A DNA stretch of 64,000 bases from Flavobacterium gelidilacus DSM 15343 (GCF_000422685.1 NZ_AUGN01000001.1:62001-126000); one strand, 5' to 3'. Counted from the first letter of the stretch, positions 54,594 through 62,983 are shown. The notes: generated by a model not told the origin, from the letters alone. Numbers and translations: made by a program.

Positions 54594-55165
54594 AGGAATG
54601 AGACTTAGGGAAAGGGAGAAAAGGGGACTAGGGGAAAGGAGGTTTGGAGATTAGAGTATAGTACATAACGCAAAATGTCTATGTAAATCTATCTCAAGCA
54701 AAGCGCCTCAAATCCAACAAAGAAAAAACCTATGTGACCTATGTGGTTAAAAAACTACCCACAAACTTGTCAGAGCCACAGATTTTATTTAGAAGTGACT
54801 AAGGAGTGAAGTCGAGATGTTTATAACCGCAAAGAGCGCAAAGTTTTACGCAAAGCTTGCAATGAAAAAAACTTATATGCCTTATATGGTTTAAAAAAAA
54901 ACTAACCACAAACTTGTCATTCTGTAAGAATCCCACACAAGCAACTCCACAAACAACTAAAATTATAAAGATTTCTAAAATTTCTCTAATCTGTGTTCCT
55001 AAAAAAATAGATATTCTTTAACCGCAAAGAGCGCAAAGAAACTAATCTATGTAAGCCTATCCTAAAAGCAAAGCGTCTAAACACAAAGAAAGAAAAAAAC
55101 TATGTGCACTATGTGGTTAAAAAACTACCCACAATCAAAATCAAACCAACAACCGACAACAAAAA
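54594..55165. repeat. Gene-free region with three copies of the modular intergenic repeat
   Basis: 572 bp without a gene. Copies lie at about 54667-54772, 54825-54920 and 55018-55133. Shared modules in order: AACCGCAAAGAGCGCAAAG, a middle GCAAAGCG(T/C)CT word, (A)CTATGTGNNCTATGTGG or TATATGCCTTATATGG, then AAAAACTACCCACAAACTTG. The region is bounded by PAP2 and the convergent DUF445 gene. Confidence 0.8.
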
Positions 55166-56437
55166 CTACAATAACTTAAGCAAAGCAATAACGATCCCCA
55201 CCAAACCACCAACAACAGCACCATTCAAACGAATGTATTGCAAATCACCACCTACTTTTTCTTCAATTTGCTCCACCAGTTCCTTGTTATTTAATTTCAT
55301 CATACTGCTTCGGACCATATTGCCAATTTCACTGTGAAACTTCACCAGTAAATCTGAAACCGTTTCTCTAATCCAAACGTTGATTTTATCTTGTGTTGTT
55401 TTATCCTCTTTTAAATCATACAATATGTGATTTAATTTAGTAATCAGAAACTGCATCATTGGTGTTTCCGTATTTTGTAGTTGAGCTGTAAGCGTTTCTT
55501 TGCTTTTAAGTAAAAGTGCATGCACCACTTTTTCCTCTTCCACATGCTGCATCAAGCGTTCTTTTAGATTTTTAATTATAGCGACAGACTTTTCATCCCC
55601 AACTGACAACTCATGGGCAAATTCAAGCAACCAATCGTCAAACTTCGCACGGATGGGGTGAGAAGCATCTGACTTAGCTTCAGCCATAAGTTCTTGCGCT
55701 TTTTCAAGTAAATCATCAGCAATGAGATCCAAATCAATACCACCCGTTTTCTCAGCTAAAAATAAGACCGTTTTCTTTAACAAACCTTTTTTAGCATATT
55801 CTTCAGCAGCCACTTCAAGTTTAGAAAGCAACAGTTCTTTAGTGTCCGGATTAGTCAGTGCCGAAGCACTTTCCTCAAGTATAAGTTCCCATAATTTATG
55901 ATGATCCCCATCCTTAATGGCCTTTTCTAACCAAGTACCCAGTGGAGTTGCCAAATCTATAGTAGCGATTTGTTCTCGTAGTATTTTTTGTAAAGCTTCC
56001 GCAAACTTCGGATTATCCAAATCATTGGCAAATTGCAAGCCTATTTTCTGAATCAAACCAATAGCGTTCTGTTGGTTTTTAGGTTCCTGTAAGAAATCGA
56101 GAATAGTTTTCGCTAAGTCAACCTCATTTAATTTTTCAGCAATAATTTCAGGGGAAAGCCATTTATTAGTAACTAAATCAACAATCCCTTCCGTTAGTTT
56201 AGCTCTGTTTTTAGCAATAATATTAGTATGCTTACGAATAAAAGGAATAGGAATTTCATGAAACAAAGCACTAACCGCAAACCAATCCGCGAAACCACCA
56301 ATGGTAGCTGCCTCAAAACCTGCCACAACAATCCTCCAACCCGTATGCGTAAGAACATCCATACGCAACAGTCCTTCACAAAGGACCAAGCCTAAAAAAG
56401 CAATTAATAAAGATATGGAGCCGAGGTTGTTTTTCAT
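55166..56437 (-). CDS. DUF445-family membrane protein
   Basis: 423 aa with hydrophobic segments near both ends and a long helical, charged middle, as in the DUF445 family. Typical segments: AGFEAATIGGFADWFAVSALFHEI near the N-terminus and RLNGAVVGGLVGIVIALL at the C-terminus. Function is unknown; family members are predicted envelope proteins. Located downstream of the DEAD-box helicase on the same strand with a long repeat-containing gap. Confidence 0.85.
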   Translation of the reverse strand: MKNNLGSISLLIAFLGLVLCEGLLRMDVLTHTGWRIVVAGFEAATIGGFADWFAVSALFHEIPIPFIRKHTNIIAKNRAKLTEGIVDLVTNKWLSPEIIAEKLNEVDLAKTILDFLQEPKNQQNAIGLIQKIGLQFANDLDNPKFAEALQKILREQIATIDLATPLGTWLEKAIKDGDHHKLWELILEESASALTNPDTKELLLSKLEVAAEEYAKKGLLKKTVLFLAEKTGGIDLDLIADDLLEKAQELMAEAKSDASHPIRAKFDDWLLEFAHELSVGDEKSVAIIKNLKERLMQHVEEEKVVHALLLKSKETLTAQLQNTETPMMQFLITKLNHILYDLKEDKTTQDKINVWIRETVSDLLVKFHSEIGNMVRSSMMKLNNKELVEQIEEKVGGDLQYIRLNGAVVGGLVGIVIALLKLL

Positions 56438-56719
56438 GTTTTAGTATTCAGTGTTCAGTGTTCAGTATTCAGTGTTCAGAACGTAGTAAAATAGTATCAA
56501 AGAATTTAAACTATGCAATCTATCTAAAGCAAAACAAACTTATATGCCTTATATGGTTTAAAAAGTAGCCACAACATTTCCACAACAACAGTTCTCGATA
56601 CAATCCCGATTGGCATCGGGACCACTCGAACTGACGGTTGAGATTAAGTATCGTTCCTATAAAACCAAATCATTATTCCACAAACTCAGCACTGAACACT
56701 GAACACTGAGCACTGATTA
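56438..56719. repeat. Gap bounded by inverted heptamer arrays
   Basis: Left arm 56444-56479 is (CAGTGTT)-type heptamers with one variant; right arm 56685-56716 is the complementary (CACTGAA)-type. In RNA they could pair as a long stem around about 205 nt. Inside are another modular-repeat copy (56508-56580) and a small perfect hairpin CCCGAT-TGGC-ATCGGG (56604-56619). Confidence 0.75.
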
Positions 56720-58063
56720 CTACTTTTTCTTCATCTTCTGTCTCTTAACAGGCTTTTCAACAGGTTCGTTCTTATGTTGTAGTATATAATTAGCCAACAA
56801 CTTATCAATCAACTCATCCTTTGTTAAATGATGAAAAACAGTTTTGACTTTAGTTTTCAATTCCTCATCCACCTCATGGTTGGGTTTCGTTTTAAAGATT
56901 TGTTTCGCCCATAAAAGCGTATTGTTTTCTTCGATACTAGTCGTACTCGGTTTTTTGAACTCCTTGAACTTAAGACCCAATTCTTTTTCAAAATTCGCAA
57001 TTTCCTTAACCTCTTCTTCTTGAAGTACTGTTAAAGACAATCCTTTTGCACCAGCTCTTGCCGTTCTACCACTACGGTGAACGTAAGCTTCATAAGCATC
57101 AGGTAAATGATAATTCACCACATATGAAATTTCCTTTACGTCAATTCCTCTAGCCGCTAAATCGGTTGCTACTAAAATATTGATATGACCTTCACGAAAT
57201 TGACCCATAATTCTATCTCGAATTCCTTGCGTTAAACTTCCGTGTAAAGCACCAGAAGAGAAACGATTAATCGCTAAGTTCTTAGCCAATTTATTAACCG
57301 CTGCTTTAGTCTTGCAAAAGATAATTCCACGTTCGCCTTCTTTGGTATTTAAGAAATGCATTAATACATCCAGTTTTTCAATCGGGTCTACCACAATATA
57401 TTCGTGATCGATACCTTGATTTCCAACCGTTTGCATATTAGCACTTACCTGAACTACGTTTTTATGCAAGTAATTCTGAATCAACTGCTTTATCGTTCCC
57501 GGCATAGTCGCGGAGAACAAAAGTGTTTTATGTTCTTTGGGTAATTCAGCCACAATTTCATCCAGACTTTCTTTTAGAATAGAAACCATTTCATCGGCTT
57601 CATCTAATACTAAAAATCTAGTATCCTTAAGCGAAATGGCTTTTTTCTGAATCAAATCAATCAAACGCCCTGGAGTAGCTACTACAATATGAGTAGGAGC
57701 AGACAAGCGTTCTATTTGAGGCTTAATCGGAATTCCACCACAAGTAGCTGCTATAGAAACTTCAGGAAGATATTTGGCAAAACTCTCTAAGTTCGTAAAA
57801 ATCTGATGTCCCAATTCCCTTGTCGGAACTAAAATAACTGCTTGAACTAAAGGTGAAGATGTATCGATTAATTGCAAAAGCGGCAATCCAAAAGCAGCTG
57901 TTTTACCAGTACCTGTTTTGGCAAGTCCCACTAAATCGGTTTTATTAGCTAATAATAACGGAATTACTTTTTCCTGAATTTCTGTAGGGTCAATAATTTT
58001 TAGTTCCGTAATTGCTTTTAGTATTGGGGCTGCTATTCCTAAATCAGAGAATTTATTTGACAT
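56720..58063 (-). CDS. DEAD-box ATP-dependent RNA helicase
   Basis: RNA helicase of 447 aa, RhlE/DeaD-like. Motifs: Q-motif near LKIIDPTEIQEKVIP, I AKTGTGKTAAF, Ia PTRELGHQI, II LDEADEM (VLDEAD), III SAT, VI HRSGRTARAG. The C-terminal extension is charged and basic. Probably helps RNA remodelling and cold adaptation. It has an exact consensus promoter and a leader of about 45 nt. Confidence 0.93.
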   Translation of the reverse strand: MSNKFSDLGIAAPILKAITELKIIDPTEIQEKVIPLLLANKTDLVGLAKTGTGKTAAFGLPLLQLIDTSSPLVQAVILVPTRELGHQIFTNLESFAKYLPEVSIAATCGGIPIKPQIERLSAPTHIVVATPGRLIDLIQKKAISLKDTRFLVLDEADEMVSILKESLDEIVAELPKEHKTLLFSATMPGTIKQLIQNYLHKNVVQVSANMQTVGNQGIDHEYIVVDPIEKLDVLMHFLNTKEGERGIIFCKTKAAVNKLAKNLAINRFSSGALHGSLTQGIRDRIMGQFREGHINILVATDLAARGIDVKEISYVVNYHLPDAYEAYVHRSGRTARAGAKGLSLTVLQEEEVKEIANFEKELGLKFKEFKKPSTTSIEENNTLLWAKQIFKTKPNHEVDEELKTKVKTVFHHLTKDELIDKLLANYILQHKNEPVEKPVKRQKMKKK

Positions 58064-58419
58064 TTTATTTTTTTAAGTATTTTTACACTAATCAGCCTGA
58101 CGGCTTTAGCTTTTGCAAAGGTACACCGATTTTTTTTACCTCAATTGCTTTTTTTGGAACACTGATTGCAGCAATTAGAGAAATCTGTATGTTCTTTGAA
58201 TAGAGAATTAGAACGAGGATGACAAGGATTTAGCAGATTTTCACGGATTTTTATGAGCGATCGAGTTATTTAGAAACAAAGGCCGTAAACAAAGCACATC
58301 GCCAAATTTTTCCACCTGACTCAGGAAGGAAGTCACAAGAAACTTCACAATCTATTTCTTAAATAGTAATAAAAACTTTTCATTTAAATTCATAAATTAG
58401 CCTTACCAAAATCACTAAA
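58064..58419. other. Divergent gap: DEAD-box promoter plus a degenerate repeat word
   Basis: 356 bp. It holds the DEAD-box promoter (58116-58144) and, at 58216-58252, a 'tttcacggattttt'-type word in the opposite orientation to the similar word near 59143-59180. No gene or RNA is seen in the rest. Confidence 0.6.
58116..58144 (-). promoter_or_regulatory. Full promoter for the DEAD-box helicase
   Basis: Minus strand: TTG (58144-58142), 18 bp, TACCTTTG (58123-58116). Exact flavobacterial consensus, about 53 bp upstream of the ATG. Confidence 0.75.
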
Positions 58420-58917
58420 ATGAGTCGAAAAGAGAAATTAGAAAACTTACCCATTTATATAAAAGCGGAATTAATATTTCAATTGGTTAATAGCTTAATG
58501 GATTTAATTCCAGAAGACGATGCCTATTTAAATGAAACTAAATACAAGATGCGAGATGATGCAGCTATTATTTGTACCAAAATTGCTGGGGCAGAAGGTG
58601 GAAATATGTATTGTATTCGAATGCAAAACGCATCTATAATTCGCGATTATGCTATGCATTTACAAACTCAAGTTGGGAGTTTACAATTTCATGATTCTTT
58701 TAAGGAAACTGAATATGTTACTTTAATTAGAAAAGAAATAGACATTTTTAGAGCACTTTTTATTGAATGGGTTGCCAGTTTTGATAAGAGTAATTACCAT
58801 TGGGATGAATGGGAATTATTTAATCCACCTGGAGCTATTCCCCCAGATCCAAATGATTATCAAGACCCCATTAATTGGGATGATTTTATGGAAGGTTTTA
58901 ATCCTGATGATGATTAA
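58420..58917 (+). CDS. Hypothetical helical protein with acidic tail, 165 aa
   Basis: Helical N-terminal part (KEKLENLPIYIKAELIFQLVNSL and DAAIICTKIAGAEGGNMYCIRM) and a Pro/Asp/Trp-rich, highly acidic C-terminus (NPPGAIPPDPNDYQDP to FNPDDD). No signal peptide or membrane helix. The helical pattern resembles four-helix-bundle proteins of Bacteroidetes but the match is weak; family not assigned. Confidence 0.7.
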   Translation: MSRKEKLENLPIYIKAELIFQLVNSLMDLIPEDDAYLNETKYKMRDDAAIICTKIAGAEGGNMYCIRMQNASIIRDYAMHLQTQVGSLQFHDSFKETEYVTLIRKEIDIFRALFIEWVASFDKSNYHWDEWELFNPPGAIPPDPNDYQDPINWDDFMEGFNPDDD

Positions 58918-59211
58918 AATGTATTTTAACTTTAGAGATTTTTAACCGCAAAGAGCGCAAAGACTTACGCAAAGTTCGCAAAGAAGTTAATCTATGTAAC
59001 CCTATGCAAAGCAAAGCGCCCTAACCCAATCAAAGAAAAAACCTATGTACCTATGTGTTTTAAAAAAACTACCCACAAACTTGTCATACTATAAGGATCC
59101 AAAACAAGCAAATAAAATTATAAAGATTTCTTTAATTCCTCAAATCCGTGACCATCTGTTAAATCCGTTTCATCCGCGTTCAAACCCACAAACAAAACAA
59201 CCAACAACTCC
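58918..59211. repeat. Longest, most complete copy of the modular intergenic repeat
   Basis: From about 58941 to 59180: AACCGCAAAGAGCGCAAAG, ACGCAAAGTTCGCAAAG, GCAAAGCGCCCTAAC, ACCTATGTACCTATGTG, AACTACCCACAAACTTG, a TTATAAAGATTTCTTT word, and CCGTGACCATCTGTTAAAT. It lies between two convergent genes. Confidence 0.8.
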
Positions 59212-60078
59212 CTACTTCTTAACCTTCCTCCAAACCAGTGCAAACCCTTTCACAACCAAAAAAACGAGAATTCCCCCTACAGCACCAGCCAAAAATTCCC
59301 CTACAATAGCAGGCAATCCTTCCAAAGCATGATGTACAAATTCAATGTTATGCACAAAGATACCACCAGATACCAAGACTAGGGCAACAGTACCTACAAA
59401 AGCAAGTCCTTTTATGATTAACGGAAGTGTTTGTATCAACAGTTTTCCTATTGATTGAGAAGCCTTACTTTTTCTTTTGGTCATCACAAGACCTAAATCA
59501 TCCATACGCACTATAGCGGCAACCACTCCATAAACTCCTACAGTAGCAAGAAAGGCAATTATAGAAACCACAATTATTTGTGTCGTGATTGTTTTTTCCA
59601 AAACCGTACCTAAAGCGATAATAACAATCTCTACCGACAAGATAAAATCGGTAACTATAGCGGCTTTTATTTTGGCTTTTTCTTGCACGACTAATTCCTC
59701 TGGGGTTAAATTAGTGCCTTCAATGACACTAATTGCTTTCGGATGAGGTACAACATATTCGTATATTTTTTCAGCAGCTTCATAAGCCAAATAAACAGCC
59801 CCTAAAATAAGTACTACCGTAATCAACCAAGGCACAAAATAACTCAAGACAAAAGCAAGTGGCAAAATAATAAGTTTATTAAGAAAAGAACCCTTAGTAA
59901 TTGCCCACAAAACCGGAATCTCCCGAGAAGAAACAAAACCCGATGCCTTTTCAGCATTAACCGCTAAATCATCACCCAATATTCCAGCCGTTTTTTTAGT
60001 AGCTATTTTACTCATCACAACCACATCATCCATCAATGCTGCAATATCATCTAACAATGCAAATATTCCTGAAGCCAT
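59212..60078 (-). CDS. DUF808-family membrane protein
   Basis: 288 aa. The N-terminus MASGIFALLDDIAALMDDVVVMSKIATKKTAGILGDDLAVNA (shown in parts across residues 1-42) is the hallmark of DUF808/YedI proteins. Several hydrophobic segments follow (LSYFVPWLITVVLILGAVYL and others). Function unknown. It is 38 bp downstream of the GIY-YIG nuclease gene on the same strand, so read-through is likely. Confidence 0.93.
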   Translation of the reverse strand: MASGIFALLDDIAALMDDVVVMSKIATKKTAGILGDDLAVNAEKASGFVSSREIPVLWAITKGSFLNKLIILPLAFVLSYFVPWLITVVLILGAVYLAYEAAEKIYEYVVPHPKAISVIEGTNLTPEELVVQEKAKIKAAIVTDFILSVEIVIIALGTVLEKTITTQIIVVSIIAFLATVGVYGVVAAIVRMDDLGLVMTKRKSKASQSIGKLLIQTLPLIIKGLAFVGTVALVLVSGGIFVHNIEFVHHALEGLPAIVGEFLAGAVGGILVFLVVKGFALVWRKVKK

Positions 60079-60116
60079 TTTATATATAATTTTTTATTGA
60101 ATTTAATACTTTTTTT

Positions 60117-60422
60117 TTATGGTATATAGTTATTCTTAATATCCTCATACAAATCCCTCCAATCAGGATTCATACTATTAATTAATTTTTCTTTCGCAGC
60201 TCTATTACCTGCTTTCAATTGTTTTTCCCTAGCAATGGCATCACCAATCATAGGAAATTGTTCAAAGTAAACCAACTTATCTAAATTATACCGAGCCGAA
60301 AACGAACCTTTATACTTTTTCTCTTTGTGTTGCATAATCCGTTGTGGCAAATTAGAAGTAACACCAATGTATAACACGGTGTTATTCTTATTCGTAATTA
60401 TATAAACAAATCCTGTTTTCAT
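60117..60422 (-). CDS. Small GIY-YIG endonuclease (URI type)
   Basis: A 101-aa single-domain nuclease. The catalytic strand pair is FVYIITN and LYIGVTSNLPQR (the YIG Tyr is present; GIY appears as VYI), followed by the conserved Arg in PQRIMQH and Glu in AREKQLK. No DNA-binding domain is attached. Start is 60422, immediately next to the hairpin-repeat cluster that begins at 60456. Family members are frequently annotated as excinuclease-like, though they lack all UvrC parts. The target is unknown; a link to the adjacent repeats is inference. Confidence 0.93.
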   Translation of the reverse strand: MKTGFVYIITNKNNTVLYIGVTSNLPQRIMQHKEKKYKGSFSARYNLDKLVYFEQFPMIGDAIAREKQLKAGNRAAKEKLINSMNPDWRDLYEDIKNNYIP

Positions 60423-61110
60423 ACCACCTAATCATTACGTCTTTTTTACCCCGTCATAGCGAGGAACGAAGCTATCTTTTCACGTAACCGTAAACATCAT
60501 AAATTATCTTTCCAACCCACCGTTCACTTCATCAATACCCCGTCATAGCGAGGAACGAAGCTACCTTTTCAACTAACCGTAAACCATCATAAGAACTCCT
60601 TACACGTTTACGTAAAACTTCATAAGAACTTCTTTTCACGTAACCGTAAACCATCATAAAACCTCCTTTCACATTTACGTAGAGCTTCAAAAGAACTTCT
60701 TTCGCATTTTTCTTAACCGTCAACGGCTTGCTTCGTTCCTCGCAAAGACTGTTTTTTTATGATGTATAGTTTTTTTTATACTTCTTACGTAAACGTAAAC
60801 ATCATAAATTATCTTCCCAACTAACCGTTCACACCATCAACACCAGTCATAGCGAGGTACGAAGCTATCTTTTCAACTAACCGTAAAGTTGATAATCATG
60901 CTTTTCAACCCGCCGTTCACACCATCAACACCCCGTCATAGCGAGGTACGAAGCTATCTTTTCAACTAACCGTAAAGTTGATAATCATGCTTTTCAACCC
61001 ACCGTTCACACCATCAACCCCAGTCATAGCGAGGCACGAAGCTATCTTTTCAACTAACCGTAAAGTTGATAATCATGCTTCCCAACCCACCGGTCACACC
61101 ATCAACACCG

Positions 61111-61251
61111 GTCATAGCGAGGTACGAAGCTACCTTTTCACGTAACCGTAAACCATCAAAAAAACTCCTTTCACGTTTACGTAAAGCTTCAAAAGAACTT
61201 CTTTCACATCTTTCTTAACCGTCAACAGCTTGCTTCGTTCCTCGCAAAGAC
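61111..61251. repeat. MITE-like unit with hairpin terminal inverted repeats
   Basis: Starts GTCATAGCGAGGTACGAAGC and ends with the complement of GTCTTTGCGAGGAACGAAGC, about 141 bp. A longer relative runs from about 60542 to 60749 with a 67-bp internal duplication (AACCGTAAACC words at 60575 and 60642). No ORF in either. Confidence 0.65.
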
Positions 61252-61278
61252 TAGATTCCCAAGATATATAATTACCCT

Positions 61279-61312
61279 TTATTCTTCTTAAAATTCTCAG
61301 CCTGTTCAAAAA
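61279..61312. repeat. Direct repeat, copy 1 (flanks GYF_2 gene pair)
   Basis: 34 bp, with 32 identical to the copy at 62886-62919. TTATTCTTCTTAAAATTC, one variable base, CAGCCTGTT, one variable base, AAAAA. Confidence 0.85.
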
Positions 61313-61364
61313 CCTCTATAAAAAAAGTAAAACAGCCAACAGAAAAATCAGTTTGAACTATTTT

Positions 61365-62081
61365 CTAACTACCTACTCCCCAATGAGGATTGATTCTTGC
61401 CATTTCTTTCTCTAGCTTTTCTATTTCATTTTCCCAAATTGAAATATTTTGTTTAGCATCTTGAATTTGACCTGCGCGTTCGCCTGAAGTTCTAAGAAAT
61501 TTAAATTCTGTAACATTAACCAATTGTTGGTTAGCCTTGTCGAGTTCTTCATTAGCAATATTTAATTCGGTTACAATTTCTTGAATTCTTTTATCTATAG
61601 CAACTTGTTTTTCTCTTGCAATTCTTTCTTCTTCTAAGCGTTCCTTTTCAGCTAATAATTCTTTTTGCTTGGCAATTTCTTCATTCTGAATATTTAGCTG
61701 TTTATTGTAAATGCCAGTTTCAATATTATCTTTTTTAGTCTTTTCAATATTATAATTATGTATAAGTTTTATTATCAAAGAAATCAATAATACAAGTGAA
61801 ACAATTATGATAATAAACGTTTTTTTAGGCAATCCAAATATCTTGTTTTCTTTCTCCTCTAAAATATTTAAATTAATTGGTGGAGGAGTTAATTTACTTT
61901 TAATTGGCGGTGGAGTAGATGTGAATATTATTTTTAATTCTTCTATTTCTTCCGCATTTTGCCACTCTTCTAATCCTTCAAACCATACTTTTGTGGTTCT
62001 TGTAATTTTATGTAATTTTAATTCTTCAATATCAAATGGACCTTTATTTTCTGTGCCATCATTTAAAAAATACTTTTTCAT
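61365..62081 (-). CDS. GYF_2-domain membrane protein with coiled-coil, 238 aa
   Basis: N-terminal GYF_2 (DUF4339) domain (residues 1-50; MKKYFLNDGTENKGPFDIEE and TTKVWFEGLEEW), a Pro-rich linker, one transmembrane helix (about 88-110), and a Glu/Lys/Gln-rich coiled-coil tail. GYF_2 domains bind Pro-rich peptides in other contexts; function here is unknown. It is a paralogue of the next gene in its N-terminal half only. Confidence 0.82.
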   Translation of the reverse strand: MKKYFLNDGTENKGPFDIEELKLHKITRTTKVWFEGLEEWQNAEEIEELKIIFTSTPPPIKSKLTPPPINLNILEEKENKIFGLPKKTFIIIIVSLVLLISLIIKLIHNYNIEKTKKDNIETGIYNKQLNIQNEEIAKQKELLAEKERLEEERIAREKQVAIDKRIQEIVTELNIANEELDKANQQLVNVTEFKFLRTSGERAGQIQDAKQNISIWENEIEKLEKEMARINPHWGVGS

Positions 62082-62168
62082 TTTAATTGTTTTAACCTAT
62101 TTTTATTCATTTAGTAATTAATTCAATATGGTTTATCTACAAGTTAGCAAAGAACTATAAATAGTGTT

Positions 62169-62849
62169 CTATTTTACGCTAGCATTAACAACTTCCCAAC
62201 CTAAACTAGCTACATTATTATAATTTTCTACTTTTAATTTAAATTCCGAAGTTGTATTAGGTGGATAAAACTCATAGAGCATATATTCTGCGGTATTTAA
62301 CAATGTTTTGGTTTTACTATAATAAAAAACTTTCACAGTTACATCTTTATAAGTTGTCATAGTTGCACTATTAGAAATAGTACCATTAATTTTAATATTA
62401 TCTCCATAGAAATTTTCTTTATAAGTACCCGAAGCATTAAGATAATTTAAAGGAGATTGAGCTTCAATTTCTTCTATAGTCATTACACTTTCTTCATAGC
62501 TATATTCAGAGGATGAATTACTAGAATTTAAAGCTTTAAAGATCAAACCACCTCCAAGGTAAATAACTAAAACAATAGCTATTATTTTCAAAGCCTTCAT
62601 AAAATAATTTTTCTTTTTTGGTTCACTTACTTTAGTTTCAGAAAAACTTTGAGGTGCTTCTTTCTTGGTTAGTGGAGGAGGAGTAACCAATAATATTGAT
62701 TTTAATTCTTCAATTTCTGAAGCATCTTTCCAATCCTCTAATCCTTCATACCAAACAGGAGTGTCTTTTGTGATTTTTTTTTCTTTTAATTCTTCAATGT
62801 CAAAAGGCCCTATGTTTTCTGAACCATTGTGTAAAAAATACTTTTTCAT
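62169..62849 (-). CDS. GYF_2-domain membrane protein with beta-rich periplasmic tail, 226 aa
   Basis: Paralogue of the neighbour: GYF_2 domain (residues 1-50; MKKYFLHNGSENIGPFDIEE, TPVWYEGLEDWKDASEIEEL), Pro/Thr linker, one transmembrane helix (about 82-105), then a different C-terminal domain with a beta-sandwich pattern similar to FxLYD-type domains (NASGTYKENFYGDNIKINGT, VKVFYYSKTKT). Function unknown. Flanked upstream by direct-repeat copy 2. Confidence 0.82.
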   Translation of the reverse strand: MKKYFLHNGSENIGPFDIEELKEKKITKDTPVWYEGLEDWKDASEIEELKSILLVTPPPLTKKEAPQSFSETKVSEPKKKNYFMKALKIIAIVLVIYLGGGLIFKALNSSNSSSEYSYEESVMTIEEIEAQSPLNYLNASGTYKENFYGDNIKINGTISNSATMTTYKDVTVKVFYYSKTKTLLNTAEYMLYEFYPPNTTSEFKLKVENYNNVASLGWEVVNASVK

Positions 62850-62885
62850 TATTTATTTATAATTCTATTGATTAAACTTTATTTT

Positions 62886-62919
62886 TTATTCTTCTTAAAA
62901 TTCACAGCCTGTTAAAAAA
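62886..62919. repeat. Direct repeat, copy 2 (flanks GYF_2 gene pair)
   Basis: Same 34-bp word as at 61279-61312 in the same orientation. It lies between the GYF_2 gene at 62169-62849 and the two-TM protein gene. Confidence 0.85.
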
Positions 62920-62983
62920 TCTCAACACAAACCGAATCCACAATCTTGTCATCCCAACGTAGGACAGAACCCACAACAAAACC

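Larger units (their letters stand above)
60423..61364. repeat. Hairpin-repeat cluster: eight palindromes, partly tandem
   Basis: Gene-free, 942 bp. Six forward hairpins ATAGC-GAGGNACGAA-GCTA(T/C) at 60456, 60545, 60849, 60938, 61026 and 61114, and two inverse-oriented copies (TTGC stem) at 60728-60745 and 61230-61247. The forward copies are spaced 89, 89, 88 and 88 bp within the two blocks. Linkers are also repeated ('AACTAACCGTAAAGTTGATA', 'ACCGTTCACACCATCAA'). The blocks end in a longer linker with the ACGTAACCGTAAAC and GTTTACGTAAAG words and then an inverse hairpin. Confidence 0.95.

Noticed and set aside
55104-55337. 77-aa ORF on the plus strand
   Set aside because: Starts in the modular repeat and runs antisense through the end of the DUF445 gene.
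60117-60422. UvrC/excinuclease subunit or homing endonuclease
   Set aside because: Only the GIY-YIG domain is present; no UvrBC, HhH or homing DNA-binding region, and no intron nearby.
60532-60723. 63-aa ORF on the minus strand
   Set aside because: Lies wholly in the hairpin-repeat cluster; its C-terminus (VEKVASFLAMTGY) is just the translated repeat.
60456-61247. CRISPR array
   Set aside because: Spacing of 88-89 bp looks regular, but the 'spacers' are nearly identical to each other, the repeat is a 20-nt hairpin, two copies are inverted, and no cas gene is present.
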